Shown here piece after piece: positions 1-7,430 of a stretch of 35,552 nt of DNA. The notes under the pieces are model-generated. The model was not told the DNA's origin, ran no database searches, and worked only from the letters and a program-made list of their open reading frames with translations. The DNA comes from Ignavibacteria bacterium (lineage in GTDB: Bacteria > Bacteroidota > Ignavibacteria > Kapaibacteriales > UBA2268). The stretch spans positions 1-35,552 of the forward strand of contig JAOAEE010000039.1 of assembly GCA_026416955.1 (NCBI GenBank), given 5' to 3'. A program made the position numbers and the translations under genes. Each line of letters starts with the position of its first letter. Positions within the stretch are counted from its first letter, which is position 1.

Positions 1-268
1 TAGGTATTTGCTTGTAGAAGAAGATATCGTCTTGACCAAAGTAAATATTTTAATTGTTTTGTCTCTCGAAAACTTTCACCTTAATGTTCCGAATCTTTAA
101 GTTTTTGGTTTTTCTCAATAGGGGAAAAAGTTGAATAGGACAAAAATTTGTCCTTTCACAATATTTGTAAAAAATTAATAATTCAAAAAAGCAGAAAACT
201 TTTGCCAAGCATCAGACTAAAAAAATAGAATTAAATCTTTCCTTTGTTGAGAAGGCGAAAATAATATG
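1..268. other. AT-rich left flank, no gene recognised
   Basis: No frame on either strand carries a convincing coding stretch with a start codon. One plus-strand frame stays open from the left edge to about position 108, but it codes for only about 32 unremarkable residues. The only structure seen is a palindrome at 137-154, AGGACAAA-AA-TTTGTCCT (8-bp arms, 2-nt centre). It lies about 115 nt beyond the stop of the minus-strand methyltransferase and has no T-run on that strand, so I do not call it a terminator. Confidence 0.5.
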
Positions 269-1078
269 TTAATTTTGACTACATTTTTGAAACTCAATGG
301 TTAAAAACCAGCCAACATTGTCTCTTCCTAACAAAGCAGCAAAAATGTTTGCAATTTTCCGAAAGAACCAATTAAATCTTTGAAGCCTATCGTAATAGGT
401 GTAGATTGTATTGATTTTCAAGTTGTTTATTGGATAGTTTGAAAGAATTTTTTTTATCTCTTTTTTCGTATATGCTTTTGTTCCTTTACTTTCCATATAG
501 TTCCATAAAACCCAAGAAATTGATTTCCAAGGGCGAAGTTTTAGAAGAGCGTGTTTTATCCAGAAGAAAAATGCCAAAAGTGAATGCCGGTGATAAATCA
601 TAATTTTTGCCATACCACCGGGTTTAAGCACTCTAATTATTTCTTCTAATGCTTTAATTGTATTTGGTGTATGGTGTATAACTCCGAATGAATAAACCAA
701 GTCGAAAAAATTATCTGGATAATCAAGATTTTCTGCATCCCCAACTTTTACTTCTTCTGCGTGTAATTTATAAATCTCCAATCTTTTTTTTACTAATTCC
801 ACAGCTTCTGGTGCAAAGTCTATTCCATATGCTTTGGCACCAGCACGCACCCATTGGATAAAATCGGTTCCAGCACCAATACCAACTTCTAATACTTTTT
901 TCCCGTGAAATCTTGTAAATTGGGCAAAAGAGAATACCTCGGGGTGAATTTCATATCGCTTTGTTTCAATATCTTCAAAGTATTCAAAGGAATTTTTTTC
1001 CTTGTTGGTCAAAAAAGTACCACAAACGTTTTTGTTCCAAAAGTTCTTTACCTCTTGCTTTAAGTTGCTTTCCTCCAT
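269..1078 (-). CDS. Class I SAM-dependent methyltransferase (Methyltransf_11 type)
   Basis: This is a 269-residue cytosolic protein with a Rossmann-type methyltransferase core. Motif I reads VLEVGIGAGTDF (about residues 62-73). It is followed by an acidic ribose-binding loop (GIDFAP), the motif DNFFDLVYSFGVIHHT and the post-motif VLKPGGMAKIMIYH, an arrangement typical of UbiE/COQ5-like enzymes acting on small molecules or lipids. The C-terminal 100 residues are rich in aromatic and basic residues and give no substrate clue. The gene stands alone, divergent from the yceD-rpmF-fab unit, with about 146 nt between the start codons. A possible -7 box (CAAAGTTA on the plus strand, 1105-1112) lies just upstream. 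The fold is clear; the substrate is not. Confidence 0.8.
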   Translation of the reverse strand: MEESNLKQEVKNFWNKNVCGTFLTNKEKNSFEYFEDIETKRYEIHPEVFSFAQFTRFHGKKVLEVGIGAGTDFIQWVRAGAKAYGIDFAPEAVELVKKRLEIYKLHAEEVKVGDAENLDYPDNFFDLVYSFGVIHHTPNTIKALEEIIRVLKPGGMAKIMIYHRHSLLAFFFWIKHALLKLRPWKSISWVLWNYMESKGTKAYTKKEIKKILSNYPINNLKINTIYTYYDRLQRFNWFFRKIANIFAALLGRDNVGWFLTIEFQKCSQN

Positions 1079-1104
1079 AAATAAATTATTGTTATTTTTA
1101 AAAC

Positions 1105-1112
1105 CAAAGTTA
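1105..1112 (-). promoter_or_regulatory. Possible -7 box (TAACTTTG) for the methyltransferase
   Basis: Read on the minus strand this is TAACTTTG, matching the Bacteroidota TAnnTTTG -7 element, about 27 nt upstream of the ATG at 1078. The nearest TTTG for a -33 element is 27 nt further upstream, too far for the usual 19-21 nt spacing, so the call is weak. Confidence 0.2.
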
Positions 1113-1189
1113 AGTATTTTTTGGAATATGTTTATTAAACAAATAAAAGGTGATAAATTGAATTACTTTTTTATCAACCTAAATTTCAT

Positions 1190-1197
1190 TAATTTTG
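1190..1197 (+). promoter_or_regulatory. Possible -7 box (TAATTTTG) for the yceD-rpmF-fab unit
   Basis: TAATTTTG matches the Bacteroidota TAnnTTTG -7 consensus exactly and sits 28 nt before the ATG of the first gene. The expected -33 region is only a T-run with no TTTG. Immediately upstream, 1148-1156 and 1171-1180 form a weak inverted repeat (AGGTGATAA / TTATCAaCCT). Confidence 0.3.
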
Positions 1198-1224
1198 TAA
1201 CTCTTTTATTTACGGAATACATAA

Positions 1225-1764
1225 ATGTTGAAAATATTAGTAAAAGGAATTAAGGACGGCGAATACGACATAGATATCGCTTCTCCAGTTAGTGAAATCG
1301 AAGGGTTTTTCCCGGAATTTTACGGCGAGGTTCGGTTTCGTGGTAAATTAAAAATAGTAGGGAAAAGATACGCTGTCGAGGGTATTGCTGAATGCGAAGC
1401 CCATTTAACTTGCGACCTTTCAATGGAAGAGTATACAGAAACAATTTCGGTTCATATTTCATCTTCCTTTTATGCAAATAATGAACTTTATTACGCATCA
1501 AAGGGAATTAGCGAAGAACTTCGTGAAACAAGCGAGCATATTATTCACGAGGACGATAAATACATTGATATCTCCGAGGATGTCCGCCAAGAATTGGCTA
1601 TCCATCTACCTATGAAAAGAATAGCACCGAAATATAGGGGTAAGAGTTTCGAGGATATTTATCCACAGTACTCAGCAAATGCACCAAAAAAGAAACCCAA
1701 AAAGGGGCAACCCGAAGAAATTGATGAACGCTGGAATGAGTTGAAAAAATTGAAATTTAATTAA
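1225..1764 (+). CDS. yceD: DUF177 / YceD family protein, partner of rpmF
   Basis: This 179-residue soluble protein belongs to the DUF177 family, whose members almost always precede rpmF and have been linked to 23S rRNA/large-subunit processing. The N-terminal half is beta-rich with a CEAHLTCDLS stretch near residues 56-65. The C-terminus has the typical family ending in which an Arg-Trp pair precedes a Leu/Lys-rich tail (DERWNELKKL). Most family members carry a zinc-like Cys cluster before that tail; here the segment (APKYRGKSFEDIYPQY) has no cysteines. The stop is 25 nt from rpmF. The ATG at 1225 has a weak GGA 8-10 nt upstream. Confidence 0.8.
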   Translation: MLKILVKGIKDGEYDIDIASPVSEIEGFFPEFYGEVRFRGKLKIVGKRYAVEGIAECEAHLTCDLSMEEYTETISVHISSSFYANNELYYASKGISEELRETSEHIIHEDDKYIDISEDVRQELAIHLPMKRIAPKYRGKSFEDIYPQYSANAPKKKPKKGQPEEIDERWNELKKLKFN

Positions 1765-1789
1765 TTATTAAAAATTTAAGGAGGAAACA

Positions 1790-1966
1790 ATGCCAAATCC
1801 AAAACGAAGAATGTCGAGTTCGCGGCGGGATAAAAGAAGAGCCCATTACAAACCCGAGGTTCCAAGTATTTCCACTTGCCCACAATGCGGCGCAAGCAAA
1901 CTCCCGCATAGGGCTTGCCCAGAATGCGGTTATTACAATGGTAGAAAAGTAATCTCTAAAATGTAA
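1790..1966 (+). CDS. rpmF: 50S ribosomal protein L32
   Basis: This is a 58-residue basic protein of normal L32 length. It starts MPNPKRRMSSSRRDKRRAHY, the strongly conserved L32 N-terminus, and ends with a zinc ribbon made of CPQC (residues 30-33) and CPEC (43-46). All four cysteines are present, so this is the zinc-binding form of L32. A textbook Shine-Dalgarno AAGGAGG at 1778-1784 lies 5 nt before the ATG, one of the strongest in the window. It is followed by plsX, as in many bacteria, which couples ribosome supply to lipid synthesis genes. Confidence 0.97.
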   Translation: MPNPKRRMSSSRRDKRRAHYKPEVPSISTCPQCGASKLPHRACPECGYYNGRKVISKM

Positions 1967-1972
1967 TTTTCT

Positions 1973-1980
1973 TATTTTTG
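1973..1980 (+). promoter_or_regulatory. TATTTTTG box upstream of plsX
   Basis: An exact TAnnTTTG match, 21 nt before the plsX ATG and inside the short rpmF-plsX gap. No TTTG is present at the -33 distance. The same octamer precedes fabG, rnc, fmt and nuoA in this window. Confidence 0.25.
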
Positions 1981-2001
1981 AATTTTTATTTAAGGTATTG
2001 T

Positions 2002-3045
2002 ATGGAATTTCTTAAAAAGAAATTCTTGCGAATAGCAGTTGATGCAATGGGTGGTGATTTTGCACCACTCAACGAAGTTCAAGGTTCAATTCTTGCATAT
2101 CAAAATAAGGAACCATTTACTGATTTCGAAATTGTTTTCGTTGGCGATGAGAATAAAATTAAAGATGCAATAAATAATTACAATCCAAAGAACTTCAATT
2201 ACTCGATTGTCCACGCCGAAGACGTTGTTACAATGCACGACGACCCAACTGCTGCTGTAAAGAAAAAGAAAAATTCCTCGCTTTACAAGGGAATTAAGTT
2301 ATTAGCCGATGGTTATGTAGATGCTTTCGTATCGGCTGGAAATACTGGAGCAACTCTATCGACCGCTACCATACTTTTAGGTAGAATCGAAGGCGTTAGT
2401 AGGCCTACTATTGGGTCTTTTTTTCCAACTGTAAGTAAATTCCCGACTTTGGTGCTTGATGTTGGAGCAAATATAGATGCCAAACCAAAATATTTATACG
2501 AATTTGCTGTAATGGGTTCGATTTACTTTCGTAGTATGTTTGGAATAGAAAACCCCAAGGTTGGGCTTTTGAACATTGGTGAAGAAGAAACCAAAGGCTC
2601 CGAATTGCTTTTAACAACATACAAGATTTTGAAAGAATCATCTCTAAATTTCATTGGCAATGTCGAAGGAAGAGATGTTTTGCTCGGAACTGCCGATGTT
2701 GTTGTTTGCGATGGTTTAATTGGCAATATAATTCTAAAATTTGCCGAAAGCGTTCTTGGCCTTTTTAAAACGAAGGTGAAAAATTATGCTAAGAAAAGTA
2801 TTGTTAACGCACTTAAAGTTTTGATACTTAAGCCCGCACTGAAGAATATGCTCAAAGATATGGATTATCAACAATATGGTGGAGTTCCACTTCTTGGGGT
2901 AAACGGTGTGGTGATAATTGGCCACGGAAAGTCTTCCCCAATTGCAATTCAAAATATGATATACACTTCAATAGAACAAGTCAAGAAAGAAATAAATAAG
3001 AAAATAGAGAGAGCCCTAAATCCCAATTTTATTGAAAAACAATGA
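2002..3045 (+). CDS. plsX: Phosphate acyltransferase PlsX
   Basis: PlsX converts acyl-ACP plus phosphate to acyl-phosphate, the first step of the PlsX/PlsY route to phosphatidic acid, acting at the inner face of the membrane. The 347-residue protein has the family N-terminus (IAVDAMGGDFAP), the SAGNTGA loop near residue 105, the ANIDAKP segment, the GNVEGRD motif and the terminal GINGVVIIGHG-like stretch (LGVNGVVIIGHG). I chose the ATG at 2002 because TAAGG lies 6 nt upstream and the protein then begins just before the conserved strand; an in-frame TTG at 1978 would add eight poorly conserved residues. Nine bases separate it from fabH. Confidence 0.95.
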   Translation: MEFLKKKFLRIAVDAMGGDFAPLNEVQGSILAYQNKEPFTDFEIVFVGDENKIKDAINNYNPKNFNYSIVHAEDVVTMHDDPTAAVKKKKNSSLYKGIKLLADGYVDAFVSAGNTGATLSTATILLGRIEGVSRPTIGSFFPTVSKFPTLVLDVGANIDAKPKYLYEFAVMGSIYFRSMFGIENPKVGLLNIGEEETKGSELLLTTYKILKESSLNFIGNVEGRDVLLGTADVVVCDGLIGNIILKFAESVLGLFKTKVKNYAKKSIVNALKVLILKPALKNMLKDMDYQQYGGVPLLGVNGVVIIGHGKSSPIAIQNMIYTSIEQVKKEINKKIERALNPNFIEKQ

Positions 3046-3054
3046 AAAGGAAAT

Positions 3055-4038
3055 ATGCCTGCAACAATAACTTCGATAGCACATTATTTCCCTCCCGATG
3101 TTTATACTAATGAATACTTTGAAAGTTATCTCGACACATCGGATGAGTGGATAATTGAAAGAACTGGCATTAAAGAGCGTCGTTTTGCGAACAACGGAGC
3201 AACTTCCGATTTGATTGTTCCTGCTGCAAAACTTTGCCTTGAGCGTCGCGGATTAAAACCAGAAGATGTCGACTGTATCATAGTTGCAACAGTTACCCCC
3301 GACCATCTTTTCCCATCGACCGCTTGTGTGGTCCAACACAAATTGGGAATACCAAATTGTTGGGGTTTCGATTTGTCTGCTGCTTGTTCTGGTTTTTTGT
3401 TTGCTCTTGTTACTGCTGCCAAAATTGTAGAATCTGGTGGAGCTAGGAACGTGCTTCTTTGCGGGGCCGATAAAATGAGTGCAATTGTAGATTTTCAAGA
3501 CAGAGCCCAAGCAGTACTATTTGGCGATGGTGCCGGAGTTGCTTTGGTGGAAATGTCCGACGACCCGGATTTGGGGATAATCGACCACATTTTGCGAATT
3601 GATGGAGAAGGGGGAAAATATCTTTACCAAGCTGCTGGGGGAAGTGCAAAACCTGCCTCCCACGAAACCGTTGAAAATCGGGAGCACTATATCCATCAAG
3701 AAGGGCAAGCAGTTTTCAAAGCAGCGGTGAAAGGTATGGCAGATGTTTCTGTCGAAATAATGGAAAAAAATCATTTAACCAAAGAGGATATAGCTTGGTT
3801 AGTTCCCCATCAAGCAAATTTAAGAATCATTTCGGCTACCGCCCAAAGAATGGGCTTGTCTATGGACAAAGTTATGGTCAACATCGATAAGTATGCAAAT
3901 ACTACTGCCGCAACAATTCCTTCTTGCCTTTCCCAATGGTGGGAGGCTGGGAAACTTAAAAGAGGAGATAAAATCATACTTGCCAGTTTTGGTGCTGGCT
4001 TTACTTGGGGTGCTGTTTATATGAAATGGAGTTTGTAA
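3055..4038 (+). CDS. fabH: 3-oxoacyl-ACP synthase III (KAS III)
   Basis: FabH starts fatty-acid chains by condensing acetyl-CoA (or a branched acyl-CoA) with malonyl-ACP. The 327-residue protein has normal length and the full Cys-His-Asn triad: C111 in AACSGF, H252 in PHQANLRI and N282 in YANTTAATIP. The C-terminal GAGFTWGA loop is also typical. A GGAAAT precedes the ATG. Its stop TAA is separated from the fabD ATG by a single base, so the two are almost certainly translated together. The sequence does not show whether the primer is straight or branched. Confidence 0.97.
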   Translation: MPATITSIAHYFPPDVYTNEYFESYLDTSDEWIIERTGIKERRFANNGATSDLIVPAAKLCLERRGLKPEDVDCIIVATVTPDHLFPSTACVVQHKLGIPNCWGFDLSAACSGFLFALVTAAKIVESGGARNVLLCGADKMSAIVDFQDRAQAVLFGDGAGVALVEMSDDPDLGIIDHILRIDGEGGKYLYQAAGGSAKPASHETVENREHYIHQEGQAVFKAAVKGMADVSVEIMEKNHLTKEDIAWLVPHQANLRIISATAQRMGLSMDKVMVNIDKYANTTAATIPSCLSQWWEAGKLKRGDKIILASFGAGFTWGAVYMKWSL

Positions 4039-4039
4039 A

Positions 4040-4975
4040 ATGAAAACTGCTTTGCTTGCACCGGGACAAGGTTCTCAATATGTTGGAATGATAAAGGACT
4101 TATACGATAGTTTCCCAGAAGTTCAACGATTGGTCGACAAAGCTGATGATATTCTTGGTTACAAATTGAGCGAAATTTGTTTCAATGGACCGTTGGAAGA
4201 ACTGAAAAAAACCAAATACACCCAACCAGCCTTATTTCTGCATAGTGCTTGCATTTTTGAACTACTTAAAGGACGAATACAGTTTGATTGTGCGGCTGGT
4301 CATTCGGTTGGAGAATATGCTGCACTATATTTCGCTGGAGTATTATCATTCGAATCTGCTCTCCAACTTGTTCAGTTACGTGGCAACCTAATGTTTTCTG
4401 CTGGTGAATTTGCCCCGGGAACTATGTTTGCAGTGATTGGCTTAGAAGACAGCATAGTTGAACAAATTTGCGAAAAACTTACAAGCGAAGGCAATGGTAA
4501 TGTCGTTGTCCCTGCAAATTACAATTGCCCCGGACAACTTGTTGTATCGGGCTCGGCAGACTACCTTAGGGAAAAGGTTAATGCTTTTAAAGAAGGAGGG
4601 GCAAAGATAGTCAAGGAATTAGTCGTAAGTGGCGCTTTTCATTCTCCCTTAATGTTACCTGCACAAAAAGAACTTGCCATCGCAATAGAAAATACCGAGT
4701 TTAAGGATGCCATAGTTCCAGTATATGTTAATGTTACGGGGAACCCAGAAACAAAAGCCGAAAGCTTGAAGGAAAACCTTATCAAGCAATTAACCTCTCC
4801 GGTGAAATGGACCCAAAGTATTTTGCAAATGTACAACGATGGTGTGAGAAGATTTATCGAAATTGGTGCGGGAAATGTCTTGCAAGGTTTAGTTAAACGA
4901 ACTGTAACTGATTGTGAAATTTTAGGATTAGATAAGGCAACCGATATTAATAATTTTCTTTCAAGTTTGAAATAA
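4040..4975 (+). CDS. fabD: Malonyl-CoA:ACP transacylase
   Basis: FabD loads malonate from CoA onto the acyl carrier protein. The protein is 311 residues. The GQGSQ N-terminal motif, the nucleophile Ser89 in GHSVGEYAAL, the malonate-binding Arg in QLRGNLM (about residue 114) and His201 in SGAFHSPLM form the expected active site. It lies directly behind fabH and ahead of fabG in the usual cluster order. A consensus promoter-like pair (TTTG at 4966, TATTTTTG at 4989) overlaps its last codons and the following gap, so fabG and later genes may also be transcribed independently. Confidence 0.97.
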   Translation: MKTALLAPGQGSQYVGMIKDLYDSFPEVQRLVDKADDILGYKLSEICFNGPLEELKKTKYTQPALFLHSACIFELLKGRIQFDCAAGHSVGEYAALYFAGVLSFESALQLVQLRGNLMFSAGEFAPGTMFAVIGLEDSIVEQICEKLTSEGNGNVVVPANYNCPGQLVVSGSADYLREKVNAFKEGGAKIVKELVVSGAFHSPLMLPAQKELAIAIENTEFKDAIVPVYVNVTGNPETKAESLKENLIKQLTSPVKWTQSILQMYNDGVRRFIEIGAGNVLQGLVKRTVTDCEILGLDKATDINNFLSSLK

Positions 4976-4996
4976 GATTAAAAAAACTTATTTTTG
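4966..4996 (+). promoter_or_regulatory. Predicted internal promoter ahead of fabG (TTTG-N19-TATTTTTG)
   Basis: TTTG at 4966-4969 and TATTTTTG at 4989-4996 are separated by 19 nt, an exact fit to the Bacteroidota primary sigma consensus (TTTG, 19-21 nt, TAnnTTTG). The fabG ATG follows 14 nt later. The -33 element lies inside the 3' end of fabD. A consensus match in an AT-rich region can arise by chance, and no transcript data are available here. Confidence 0.5.
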
Positions 4997-5010
4997 TATT
5001 TTTTTAAAAT

Positions 5011-5754
5011 ATGGTAAGATTTAAGGATAAAATAGTAGTTGTAACTGGTGGATGCCGAGGGATTGGGAAGGCAATTGTCGAAGCTTTCTTGAACGAAGGT
5101 GCGTTCGTTTATGCTTGGGATTATAAATTGCCCGAGGAAGGCGAAGTATTTATTGAAGATGAACTTTTGCGGCAAAGGGTTAGAACCATTCAAGTAGATG
5201 TTTCTTTGTTCGACTCTGTTAATAATGCTGCGCAAAAGGTCTTGGAAGAATCTGGGAAAGTAGATATTTTAGTGAACAATGCTGGAATTACAAGGGATAA
5301 TCTGCTTTTAAGAATGAGCGAAAGCGATTGGGACGCTGTTATTAATACAAATCTCCGTGGTGCTTTCCTTTGCACAAAGGCTTTACTTCGTCCTATGATG
5401 AATCAGCGTTGGGGAAGGATAATCAATATTAGTTCAATTGTTGGCGAAATTGGGAACGCTGGCCAAGCAAACTATTCAGCGTCGAAGGCTGGGTTAATCG
5501 GTTTTACAAAATCCTTAGCAAAAGAACTTGCTTCGAGAAATATTCTTGTCAATGCTATTGCCCCGGGATACGTTCGAACTAATATGACAGACAAATTGAC
5601 CCCAGAGCAAAAAGAAATGTTTTTGAAAAATATACCCTTGCACCGCGAGGCCGAACCCGAAGATATTGCCAAAGTTGTTCTGTTTCTTGCTTCCGACGAC
5701 GCTAGCTACATAACTGGCCAAGTTATTAATGTTGATGGTGGATTAGTAATGTAA
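5011..5754 (+). CDS. fabG: 3-oxoacyl-ACP reductase FabG
   Basis: FabG is the NADPH-dependent reductase of each elongation round. The 247-residue SDR protein has the cofactor loop TGGCRGIGKA (residues 12-21), NNAG at 89-92 and the catalytic set Ser142, Tyr155 and Lys159 (NYSASKAG). The C-terminal ITGQVINVDGG is characteristic of FabG. No Shine-Dalgarno is visible; the ATG is preceded by an A/T tract and a promoter-like box. It sits between fabD and acpP, which supports the fatty-acid role over other short-chain reductases. Confidence 0.95.
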   Translation: MVRFKDKIVVVTGGCRGIGKAIVEAFLNEGAFVYAWDYKLPEEGEVFIEDELLRQRVRTIQVDVSLFDSVNNAAQKVLEESGKVDILVNNAGITRDNLLLRMSESDWDAVINTNLRGAFLCTKALLRPMMNQRWGRIINISSIVGEIGNAGQANYSASKAGLIGFTKSLAKELASRNILVNAIAPGYVRTNMTDKLTPEQKEMFLKNIPLHREAEPEDIAKVVLFLASDDASYITGQVINVDGGLVM

Positions 5755-5803
5755 ATATATTTTTTGGTAAGTTTTTGTTTAACATTAGTTTAAAGGAGAA
5801 TTT

Positions 5804-6043
5804 ATGGCAGATATTAAGCAAAAAGTAACGGAAATTGTTGTTCGCAAATTAGGAGTCGAAGAAACCCAAGTAACCGAAACTGCAAACTTTATCAAGGACT
5901 TGGGAGCCGATTCGCTCGATACCGTTGAACTAATTATGGAATTTGAAAAAGAATTTGGAATTACTATCGAAGATACCGAGGCCGAGAAAATTCAAACCGT
6001 TGGGGACGCAATCAACTTTTTGAAAGAAAAGGTTGGAGAGTAA
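5804..6043 (+). CDS. acpP: Acyl carrier protein
   Basis: This is a 79-residue acidic carrier protein. Ser37 in [11 protein letters not shown] is the phosphopantetheine attachment site. The four-helix pattern and the ending ([12 protein letters not shown]) are standard. A strong Shine-Dalgarno AAAGGAG at 5792-5798 lies 5 nt before the ATG, in keeping with the need for high ACP output. A 49-nt gap separates it from fabG, and it is followed after 23 nt by fabF. It is the shared substrate carrier for FabD, FabH, FabG and FabF encoded around it. Confidence 0.98.
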   Translation: MADIKQKVTEIVVRKLGVEETQVTETANFIKDLGADSLDTVELIMEFEKEFGITIEDTEAEKIQTVGDAINFLKEKVGE

Positions 6044-6066
6044 TTACTAACAATTTATTTTAGTGT

Positions 6067-7326
6067 ATGGCAAGATATAATTTCCCTAGAGTTGTCGTTA
6101 CGGGTATTGGTGTAATTACACCAATAGGTAACACTGTCGAGGAAATGTGGAAATCGCTCCTCGATGGTGTAAGCGGTGCAGATTATATTACCCGTTTCGA
6201 CACGACCCATTTCGATACAAAATTCGCTTGCGAGGTAAAGAATTTCGACCCACTTCTTTACCTTAACCGAAAAGAAGTTCAAAGAATGGATTTATTCACC
6301 CAATATGCTATTGCCTCGGCAACACAAGCATTAGAAGATTCTGGACTAAATCTTGACAAAGTAGATAAAGAAAGGGTCGGGGTTGTTTTTGGTTCTGGTA
6401 TTGGTGGGATGTGGACTTATCATTATCAGCAAGAACTTGTATACCAAAGTGGTGGTCGCCCCGATAGGATTTCGCCTTTCTTTATTCCTATGATGATTTC
6501 CGATATTGCTGCTGGGCATATTGCAATTCGCTGGGGTTTCAAGGGACCAAATTATGCAACCACTTCTGCTTGTGCTACTGCATCCCACGCATTGGCAGAT
6601 GCACTGATGCTAATTCAAAGAGGTGATGCCGATGTTATGGTGGTTGGAGGAAGCGAGGCCGCTATCTGTCCGATGGGAGTTGGTGGGTTCAATGCAATGA
6701 AGGCGTTATCAACACGGAATGACGACCCCAAAACTGCATCCCGCCCCTTCGATAAAGACCGCGATGGTTTTGTTATGGGAGAAGGTGCTGGCGTTCTAAT
6801 TCTCGAGACCCTTGAGCACGCAATGAATAGAGGTGCAAAAATATATTGCGAATTTGCTGGATTTGGTTTGACCGACGATGCGTTCCATATTACTCAACCT
6901 GCCCCTGGCGGCGAAGGTGCATACCGCTCGATGAAACTTGCTATTGAAGATGCAAAACTTACACCCCAAGACATTGATTATATAAATGCTCACGGTACTT
7001 CTACCCCGTACAACGATAAAAACGAGACCGAGGCAATCAAGTCCTTGTTTGGAGATTATGCATATAAAATTAACATAAGTTCCACCAAGTCCGAGCACGG
7101 GCATTTGCTCGGCGCTGCTGGTGCAGTCGAAGCAATTATTACCATTTTGGCAATAAAAAATGGTATTATTCCACCTACAATTAACTACTTTACACCCGAC
7201 CCAGAATGCGATTTAAACTATACACCAAACAAACCAGTTGAAAGAAAAGTTCGTGCAGCGTTGAGCAATACTTTTGGCTTTGGTGGACACAATGCAACTT
7301 TGACATTTAAAGCTTTCGAAGAATAA
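6067..7326 (+). CDS. fabF: 3-oxoacyl-ACP synthase II (KAS II)
   Basis: FabF performs the chain-elongating condensation of acyl-ACP with malonyl-ACP. The protein is 419 residues with the Cys-His-His triad: C169 in TSACATASHA, H309 in NAHGTSTPYND and H346 in KSEHGHLLGAAG. The last motif is slightly unusual: E. coli FabF has KSMTGH, so Met-Thr is replaced by Glu-His beside the catalytic histidine. The terminal NTFGFGGHNATL motif is complete. The gene follows acpP and precedes rnc by 19 nt. No enoyl reductase or FabZ dehydratase is encoded in this window, so they must be elsewhere. Confidence 0.97.
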   Translation: MARYNFPRVVVTGIGVITPIGNTVEEMWKSLLDGVSGADYITRFDTTHFDTKFACEVKNFDPLLYLNRKEVQRMDLFTQYAIASATQALEDSGLNLDKVDKERVGVVFGSGIGGMWTYHYQQELVYQSGGRPDRISPFFIPMMISDIAAGHIAIRWGFKGPNYATTSACATASHALADALMLIQRGDADVMVVGGSEAAICPMGVGGFNAMKALSTRNDDPKTASRPFDKDRDGFVMGEGAGVLILETLEHAMNRGAKIYCEFAGFGLTDDAFHITQPAPGGEGAYRSMKLAIEDAKLTPQDIDYINAHGTSTPYNDKNETEAIKSLFGDYAYKINISSTKSEHGHLLGAAGAVEAIITILAIKNGIIPPTINYFTPDPECDLNYTPNKPVERKVRAALSNTFGFGGHNATLTFKAFEE

Positions 7327-7327
7327 T

Positions 7328-7335
7328 TATTTTTG
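7328..7335 (+). promoter_or_regulatory. TATTTTTG box before rnc
   Basis: An exact TAnnTTTG match in the fabF-rnc gap, 10 nt before the rnc GTG. The closest upstream TTTG is 25 nt away (7299-7302), longer than the usual spacing. A transcript started here would begin inside the 5' arm of the inverted repeat described at 7334-7430. Confidence 0.2.
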
Positions 7336-7430
7336 GCTTCGAGCCGTGAAAAATTTTTTTGATTTTATTTATACTGGCCTTTTCAGATTTACACCAAAAG
7401 AAAAATTATCGAACATAAGGCTCGAAGCCA
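7334..7430 (+). repeat. 12-bp perfect inverted repeat bracketing the rnc start codon
   Basis: TGGCTTCGAGCC at 7334-7345 is the exact reverse complement of GGCTCGAAGCCA at 7419-7430. The left arm ends one base before the GTG start codon of rnc and the right arm lies inside codons 25-29, so the pairing would enclose the ribosome entry site in a 73-nt loop. Part of the loop can pair further (A/T-rich segments near 7350-7365 and 7395-7407). RNase III autoregulates by cutting a 5' stem in its own mRNA in E. coli; a similar role here is my inference. Confidence 0.55.

Noticed and set aside
137-154. Palindrome AGGACAAA-AA-TTTGTCCT as terminator of the methyltransferase
   Set aside because: The loop is too small, no T-run follows on the minus strand and the distance is over 100 nt. 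It could equally be an operator for a gene outside the window.
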